Shown in pieces: positions 59,861 to 64,000 of a stretch of DNA of 64,000 nt (positions are counted from its first letter, which is position 1; each line of letters opens with the position of its first letter). The notes beneath the pieces were generated by a model, which saw nothing but the letters and a program-made list of their open reading frames with translations, was not told where the DNA came from and ran no database searches. The stretch comes from Acinetobacter gyllenbergii CIP 110306 = MTCC 11365 (GTDB taxonomy: Bacteria > Pseudomonadota > Gammaproteobacteria > Pseudomonadales > Moraxellaceae), in NCBI RefSeq assembly GCF_000413855.1, contig NZ_ATGG01000011.1:248001-312000 (forward strand), in the 5' to 3' direction. The position numbers were made by a program, and so were the translations under genes.

Positions 59861-60718
59861 TCATTGATTCAACAATGCTTCTACCCAAAAAATCAGTTCA
59901 TTCATATGCCTATTTCTACGCTTTAATTGTTCTTTGTCTGGAATGTAATAACATAATTCGGATTGCACACTTTCAGTTGCTAGTGATTGCATCAATTTTG
60001 CCTGTATTAATCGACTGACCAATGTGTTTGAGCAAAATACTAATCCATTGGCCATCAGTGCTTCTTGAATACCAAAAATTTCTTGGTCAAAGTGCTGCAC
60101 AGTTATGCTTTTTCCCTCAAAAGTATTTTTCTCAAGCCATGTTTGCAATGGTGGTTTAGGCAAATTCTTATTTTTCCATTCGGTGTTAAACAGCGTAGTA
60201 GACTGTTCAGCCCAATTCTCTCTAAATAGCCCTGCGGCTGCAAATACATTAAATGACTCATATTTAATAATATCTGATCGATCTACATCTGAAACTACAC
60301 CATAGCGAATTGGCAGTGCATATAAATGATTTTCCAAACTTTCACCTGTCGAAATTTCCACTGAGATTTCTGGGTGTATTTGTGAAAAATCATGCATGGC
60401 GGGAATTAAAACCATTGCGGCCAGTGAAGACGTGGTGGTGATTTTAATCACTCGACTGGCAGTGCTCACCTCTTCCAAAGCATCTTCAATGGTACGAAAC
60501 CCATTTGATATGGCACTCGCTAATTTCTCTCCAGTCTCGGTTAAACTAATTTTTCGAACCTGTCGATAAAACAAATCCACATTTAAACGGTTTTCCAGAT
60601 TACCAATGTGATGTGAAATCGCCGTCGGTGTGAGTGATAACTCTTCCGCAGCCAACTTAAAACTACCTAAACGAGCGGCAGCTTCAAATGCCTTCAAGGC
60701 TTGTAGGGAAACCTGCAT
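59861..60718 (-). CDS. LysR-family regulator divergent from the azoreductase gene
   Basis: The protein of about 285 residues has the winged helix (FEAAARLGSFKLAAEELSLTPTAISHHIGNLENRL), where the TPTAISHHI motif is that of the GcvA-type branch. I choose the internal ATG at 60718 (MQVSLQALKAF) as the family starts there, but 60733 is possible. It is divergent from an azoreductase gene and probably controls it through the palindromes at 60749 and 60809. Confidence 0.85.
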   Translation of the reverse strand: MQVSLQALKAFEAAARLGSFKLAAEELSLTPTAISHHIGNLENRLNVDLFYRQVRKISLTETGEKLASAISNGFRTIEDALEEVSTASRVIKITTTSSLAAMVLIPAMHDFSQIHPEISVEISTGESLENHLYALPIRYGVVSDVDRSDIIKYESFNVFAAAGLFRENWAEQSTTLFNTEWKNKNLPKPPLQTWLEKNTFEGKSITVQHFDQEIFGIQEALMANGLVFCSNTLVSRLIQAKLMQSLATESVQSELCYYIPDKEQLKRRNRHMNELIFWVEALLNQ

Positions 60719-60748
60719 TTGTATAAGCCCCATAAACTAGCTTTATAG

Positions 60749-60767
60749 ATGAATTAAACTCATTCAT
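60749..60767. promoter_or_regulatory. ATGAAT-N7-ATTCAT dyad, candidate LysR site
   Basis: A 6-bp inverted repeat with a 7-base spacer lies 31 bases before the LysR start, in the divergent gap. Confidence 0.4.
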
Positions 60768-60808
60768 AGCTGCAATTTACTCGTTTGTCCAGTCTGCAAC
60801 GGCTACTT

Positions 60809-60824
60809 AAGATAAGTTTATCTT
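60809..60824. promoter_or_regulatory. AAGATAA-GT-TTATCTT palindrome, candidate LysR site for the azoreductase gene
   Basis: A perfect 7-bp inverted repeat with a 2-base spacer lies 23 bases before the azoreductase ATG. Confidence 0.5.
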
Positions 60825-60846
60825 TTTTATATCTAGAGTGCCTGTT

Positions 60847-61554
60847 ATGACGAGCCTATTACATATTGATGCCAGTGTTCGAGCTGCTTTCAACCCGAAT
60901 CCACATCATAACTCTATTTCAAAAAATATCGCGAAACACTTTATCAATGCATTACAAAAGCAATATACGATAGATGAGTATATTTATCGTGATGTAGGCA
61001 TGAATCCACCCGCTTTTATTAATCAAGACTGGATTGGTGCTGTGTTTACCCCAGAAGAAAAAAGAACAACTGAGCAGAAGGAAATCTTAGCTTTATCTGA
61101 CCAACTGATTGCCGAAGTTGCAGCAGCTGATCTGATTGTGATTTCATCACCGATGTATAACTATGGTATGCCTGCACAATTAAAAGCATGGTTTGATCAA
61201 ATTATCCGTATCCATAAAACTTTTGATTTTGATCTGGCCCGTGGAGATTTTCCACTCCAACCCTTACTATCAGGTAAACGTCTGGTCATCATTACCTCAA
61301 GTGGTGAATTTGGTTTTGACGCCGATGGGATTCGTGCTAATCAAGGTCATCTCGTCCCACATTTGCGAACCTTAAGTAAATATTTAGGGGTTGAGCATAT
61401 CGATGAAATTGCATCCGAATATCAAGAATTCGCAGATATTCGTCATGAAAACTCGCTAGCATATGCATTAGATCAAGCAGATGCTCTTGCAGTAGAATTG
61501 AAATTGAGACTGATTCAACAACAGCGTCTAGCACAACCGATTGAATATCAATAA
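60847..61554 (+). CDS. azoR: FMN-dependent NADH-azoreductase (AzoR)
   Basis: The protein of about 235 residues has the AzoR/flavodoxin-like start LHIDASVRA, the motifs ISSPMYNYGMPAQLKAWFDQIIRIHKTF and ITSSGEFG of the family. AzoR reduces quinones and azo compounds with NADH and protects against thiol and electrophile stress. I place the start at the ATG 60847; the GTG at 60838 adds three residues. Divergent from the LysR gene and next to a MerR-controlled DJ-1 island. Confidence 0.88.
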   Translation: MTSLLHIDASVRAAFNPNPHHNSISKNIAKHFINALQKQYTIDEYIYRDVGMNPPAFINQDWIGAVFTPEEKRTTEQKEILALSDQLIAEVAAADLIVISSPMYNYGMPAQLKAWFDQIIRIHKTFDFDLARGDFPLQPLLSGKRLVIITSSGEFGFDADGIRANQGHLVPHLRTLSKYLGVEHIDEIASEYQEFADIRHENSLAYALDQADALAVELKLRLIQQQRLAQPIEYQ

Positions 61555-61647
61555 AATCATTATCTAAGCAAATACGGCACGTTTGATACTAGAAGACTAT
61601 GAATAAAGTGACATTCAAATCACTTTATTCATCTGGAAAGCAGCCAA

Positions 61648-62340
61648 TTATTTCGCTTCTAAAGCATCAATCATTGCAAAAGCTGTCAGACGTGCTGAAA
61701 ATGGATTTTGTCCTGTAATCAAGTTGGCATCGCGTACTACATTCGGTACAAACGGAATGAATTTTCTTTCATAGAGAGCACCACGTTGTTTAGCAAGTTC
61801 TTCGGCATTATAAGGGACTTTTTTCGCCACACCTGCCAATACTTCTTCACACCAGGCAAAACCTGTTAGCTTTTTCCCAGCAATTAAATACTGTCCCGTA
61901 GAAAGTCGAACATTAAGCAATCCACAATACCCATGACAGACACTGGCAACAATACCGCCTTTTTCATAGATATTTTTAGTGATGTCTTGCAATTCAGCAT
62001 TATCAAGGAAGTCCCACATCACACCATGACCACCTGTATAATAGATTGCATCATAATCTTGCCAATTAACCTCTGAAGGTTTTTTGGTCGTTTCAAGCAG
62101 TTGCATAAATGCGGGATCATTTTTGCGTTTTAATACAGAGGCATCAGCAACGAAACGCACTAATGATTTAGGTTCTATTGGCGATAAGCCGCCGTTTGGA
62201 CTAACAATATCTTGAATATAATTATGCTTTTCAAACTCATCATAGGCATGGGTAAGTTCCCCCAACCACAGTCCAGTCGGTCGATTAATGCCTTCATACT
62301 CAGGGACATTGGTTACAACATGTAGGATACGTTTTGACAT
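61648..62340 (-). CDS. DJ-1/PfpI-family protein, cytoplasmic (Hsp31-like)
   Basis: The 230-residue protein has the nucleophile elbow ASVCHGYCGLL, with the catalytic Cys of DJ-1/PfpI/Hsp31 proteins, and the YTGGHGVMWD segment. Family members act as glyoxalase III, deglycase or chaperone and respond to methylglyoxal or other electrophiles. There is no signal peptide. It is divergent from a MerR gene and carries a MerR-type 19-bp-spacer promoter (62387-62417). It is a paralogue of the exported protein at 62951. Confidence 0.8.
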   Translation of the reverse strand: MSKRILHVVTNVPEYEGINRPTGLWLGELTHAYDEFEKHNYIQDIVSPNGGLSPIEPKSLVRFVADASVLKRKNDPAFMQLLETTKKPSEVNWQDYDAIYYTGGHGVMWDFLDNAELQDITKNIYEKGGIVASVCHGYCGLLNVRLSTGQYLIAGKKLTGFAWCEEVLAGVAKKVPYNAEELAKQRGALYERKFIPFVPNVVRDANLITGQNPFSARLTAFAMIDALEAK

Positions 62341-62386
62341 CTTTCACCTCAGTTTTTAACTTTATTGTCAGGCTTGCTTTTACACC

Positions 62387-62417
62387 ACTATAAGCTTAAA
62401 GTTTGCTTGAATGTCAA
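62387..62417 (-). promoter_or_regulatory. MerR-type promoter with 19-bp spacer for the DJ-1 gene
   Basis: On the minus strand -35 TTGACA (62412-62417) and -10 TATAGT (62387-62392) are 19 bp apart, the long spacer typical of MerR-activated promoters. An AAG/CTT-type dyad lies between them. It is upstream of the gene starting at 62340 and next to the MerR gene. Confidence 0.75.
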
Positions 62418-62432
62418 GAGGAAAACCGTCAG

Positions 62433-62846
62433 ATGAATATCAGCGAATTATCAAAACAAAGTGGTTTAAGCACGCCAACAATTCGTTATTATGAACAAAT
62501 CAAGCTGCTTCCAAAGGCAAAACGAAAATCCAATGGTTATCGTGAATATAGCGAAAATGATCTGAAACAGTTATTCCTGATCCAGCAGGCACAACAAGTT
62601 GGCTTTTCTTTGACAGAAATTAAATCTTTTCTTCCTTCCAATGTCACAACATGGAACCATGATATTTTAATTGGCCTGCTTGAGAGTAAAATCAAAGATA
62701 TTGAAGAACTTGAACAAAAACTAGCAATCAGTAAACAAAATCTACAGTTGATGATTATGGCCATTAATAATAAGCCTGATGAAATTACCTGTGAGGAAAA
62801 TGCGCAGCGCTTACTTAATCTTTACTATGCTAAAGATAAAACCTAA
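62433..62846 (+). CDS. MerR-family regulator of the DJ-1 island
   Basis: The protein of about 137 residues has the MerR HTH (ISELSKQSGLSTPTIRYYEQIKLLPKAKR, SNGYREYSENDLKQLFLIQQAQQVGFSLTEIKSFL), a coiled-coil dimer helix and a short C-terminus with one Cys (ITCEEN). No metal-binding cluster is seen; NmlR/AdhR-type regulators with a single Cys sense aldehydes and electrophiles. The start at 62433 (MNISELSK) has AGAGGA upstream; the 62403 frame start is less likely. It should bind the three 19-bp-spacer promoters. Confidence 0.88.
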   Translation: MNISELSKQSGLSTPTIRYYEQIKLLPKAKRKSNGYREYSENDLKQLFLIQQAQQVGFSLTEIKSFLPSNVTTWNHDILIGLLESKIKDIEELEQKLAISKQNLQLMIMAINNKPDEITCEENAQRLLNLYYAKDKT

Positions 62847-62889
62847 GCACGGTATCCAAAAGCCATTGATCAAACATCAATAAAAGCGC

Positions 62890-62920
62890 TTGACCTTAAA
62901 CCCAACTTTAAACATAGCAT
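62890..62920 (+). promoter_or_regulatory. MerR-type promoter with 19-bp spacer for the exported DJ-1 gene
   Basis: TTGACC (62890-62895) and TAGCAT (62915-62920) are 19 bp apart, with a TTAAA...TTTAA dyad in the spacer. It lies about 30 bases before the ATG at 62951. Confidence 0.7.
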
Positions 62921-62950
62921 TTATCTCAGGTAATCAATGAGGAGCCTGTC

Positions 62951-63751
62951 ATGTTTAAAGCGTGGAATTTTAATAATTGGTTGATCAACATTTTGATGCT
63001 GATATTAGCAAGTAATACCGTTTATGCCGCTGACATTGCGAAGCAGCAATCTGAAATCAAAGGCAAGATCTTAGTGGTCATGACCAACCATTCTGCTTAT
63101 CCTACCCGCTCAGATCACACTGGATTATGGCTGACCGAACTCACCCATTTTTATGATGTTGCACAAACTGCTGGTTATAAAATGGATTTTGTCAGCCCAC
63201 AAGGTGGTGCAGTACCCTTAGATGAGCGTAGTCTCAAGTCAATTTATGTGGATCAATCCGCAAAAAAACATCTGGCTGATCCTCAGTTTATGCAGCGCTT
63301 AAGCAATACACTAGCTCCCAATGCCATTGATCCCTCCCGCTATAAAGCGATTTATTACACGGGTGGACATGGCACCATGTGGGATTTTCCCAACAACCAA
63401 AGCCTAAAGCAGATCAGCGAAAAGATTTATCAGCAAGGCGGTGTTGTATCTGCAGTATGTCATGGTGTAGGTGGGTTATTGCCGCTTCAAACCCCAACGG
63501 GTAAAGCACTTATTGCAGGTCGTAATGTTACAGGCTTTGCCAATATTGAAGAGACCTTATCAGGGATTAAGTCCCAAGTTCCTTTCTCGTTGCAAGATGG
63601 ATTAGTCGCACGCGGCGCAAAGTATAAGCGTAGTTTCTTACCCTTTACATCTTATGTGATTGCTGATGATCGGATTATCACTGGACAAAATCCACAATCC
63701 AGTAAAGAAATTGCAGTCGCTGTTGTCGAACGGTTAAAAACCTTGAATTAA
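62951..63751 (+). CDS. DJ-1/PfpI-family protein with signal peptide (periplasmic)
   Basis: The 266-residue protein has an N-terminal Sec signal (WLINILMLILASNTVYAAD), so the DJ-1-like domain is exported. It carries the same nucleophile elbow (SAVCHGVGGLL) and YTGGHGTMWD as the cytoplasmic paralogue at 61648. An exported DJ-1/Hsp31 protein is unusual. It may repair or detoxify electrophiles in the periplasm. AGGAG lies six bases before the ATG, with a MerR-type promoter upstream. Confidence 0.8.
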   Translation: MFKAWNFNNWLINILMLILASNTVYAADIAKQQSEIKGKILVVMTNHSAYPTRSDHTGLWLTELTHFYDVAQTAGYKMDFVSPQGGAVPLDERSLKSIYVDQSAKKHLADPQFMQRLSNTLAPNAIDPSRYKAIYYTGGHGTMWDFPNNQSLKQISEKIYQQGGVVSAVCHGVGGLLPLQTPTGKALIAGRNVTGFANIEETLSGIKSQVPFSLQDGLVARGAKYKRSFLPFTSYVIADDRIITGQNPQSSKEIAVAVVERLKTLN

Positions 63752-63762
63752 AAACTTTAATG

Positions 63763-63792
63763 AAAAGCCAGTTCAAAAGAGCTGGCTTTTTT
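63763..63792 (+). terminator. Rho-independent terminator after the exported DJ-1 gene
   Basis: AAAAGCCAGTTC and GAGCTGGCTTTT form a stem with one wobble pair and a 4-base loop, then more T. Confidence 0.85.
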
Positions 63793-63890
63793 ATCATATT
63801 AAATTGCCCCAAAACCCTCTTTATTGCCCTCGATTGAATATCTGATCTATTCAACTTCCGCTGTTGATTGATTTTCTTCCTTTAAAACAC

Positions 63891-63921
63891 TTGACCTTAA
63901 AGTGAGCTTTAATCTTAGCAT
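63891..63921 (+). promoter_or_regulatory. MerR-type promoter with 19-bp spacer for the window-edge gene
   Basis: TTGACC (63891-63896) and TAGCAT (63916-63921) are 19 bp apart; the flanks closely match the promoter at 62890-62920, including TTAAA and TTTAA in the spacer. Confidence 0.7.
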
Positions 63922-63951
63922 TTGTTTTAGGTTAATAGGAGGAACATGATC

Positions 63952-64000
63952 ATGTTCAACAATTTTGCTTTAACTCGTAACATCGTTACGATATCCATCA
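63952..64000 (+). CDS. Start of a gene cut by the window edge, member of the MerR island
   Basis: AGGAGG lies at 63937-63942. The ATG at 63952 (MFNNFALTRN...) has nine bases of spacing and is preferred over the ATG at 63946. Only the first 16 residues are visible; they resemble the start of a signal peptide. Function unknown; same predicted promoter type as its neighbours. Confidence 0.55.
   Translation, partial: MFNNFALTRNIVTISI

Noticed and set aside
1..64000. CRISPR arrays, insertion sequences, tRNA or rRNA genes, prophage genes
   Set aside because: No repeat-spacer pattern, transposase motif, cloverleaf pattern or phage structural gene was seen on reading through.

Overview
The window looks like a chromosomal accessory stretch from a gammaproteobacterium, most probably Acinetobacter (AT-rich, short intergenic gaps). 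The basis is gene content: a hemophilin/Slam heme-capture locus, a ZigA-type zinc metallochaperone beside zinc-sparing paralogues, an mdc malonate decarboxylase operon, MadLM, and many LysR/TetR/MerR regulators beside short catabolic or stress operons. I see no rRNA, tRNA, CRISPR array, insertion sequence or prophage gene. The first and last genes are cut by the window edges.

Layout. 0-5.5 kb: a partial TetR regulator, a metallo-beta-lactamase-fold hydrolase, an Rrf2 regulator with a strong operator palindrome, an NDH-2-like flavoprotein and an unknown protein with an HxD...HR motif. 4.5-13 kb: malonate module, with a LysR regulator convergent to mdcA-B-C-D-E-G-H-madL-madM and tightly overlapping start/stop codons. 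13-16 kb: a decayed TetR remnant, an NTF2-like protein and a lipoprotein lipase. 16-24 kb: zinc-limitation island. A perfect 36-bp palindrome (predicted Zur operator) lies between a leftward operon (M15 peptidase lipoprotein, Fur-family paralogue, ZigA, then a TonB-dependent receptor) and a rightward operon (FolE2, HisI-like, gamma-carbonic-anhydrase-like, dihydroorotase-like).

24-30 kb: heme cluster 1 (FecI, FecR, heme oxygenase, DUF454 protein, STN-type TonB receptor). 30-36 kb: LrgAB-like pair, LysR, YghU-like glutathione transferase, two unknown proteins and a Fur-boxed siderophore-interacting flavoprotein. 36.8-38.3 kb: a lone AT-rich gene for a possible MACPF-type pore-former with a C-terminal jacalin-like lectin domain. 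38-50 kb: metallo-beta-lactamase/TetR pair, His-rich DUF2946-like protein, cytochrome bd oxidase cydAB with a tiny DUF2474 gene and a possible leader peptide, alpha/beta hydrolase/AraC pair, MFS transporter, HAD phosphatase.

50-60 kb: heme cluster 2, a complete hemophilin system (FecI, FecR, HphR-like receptor, HphA-like hemophore, Slam-family exporter HsmA, TonB, heme oxygenase, DUF454 protein). 60-64 kb: LysR/azoreductase pair, then a MerR-centred island with two DJ-1/PfpI (Hsp31-like) proteins, one cytoplasmic and one with a signal peptide, plus the start of a third gene. Three promoters here share the 19-bp -35/-10 spacer typical of MerR activation.

Themes are metal and heme acquisition (Zur and Fur), electrophile/redox stress, and small-carbon catabolism. 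The points most worth testing are the MerR three-promoter regulon, the Zur palindrome with a Fur-family paralogue lacking sensing residues, the MACPF-jacalin gene, and the leader ORF coupled to cydA.
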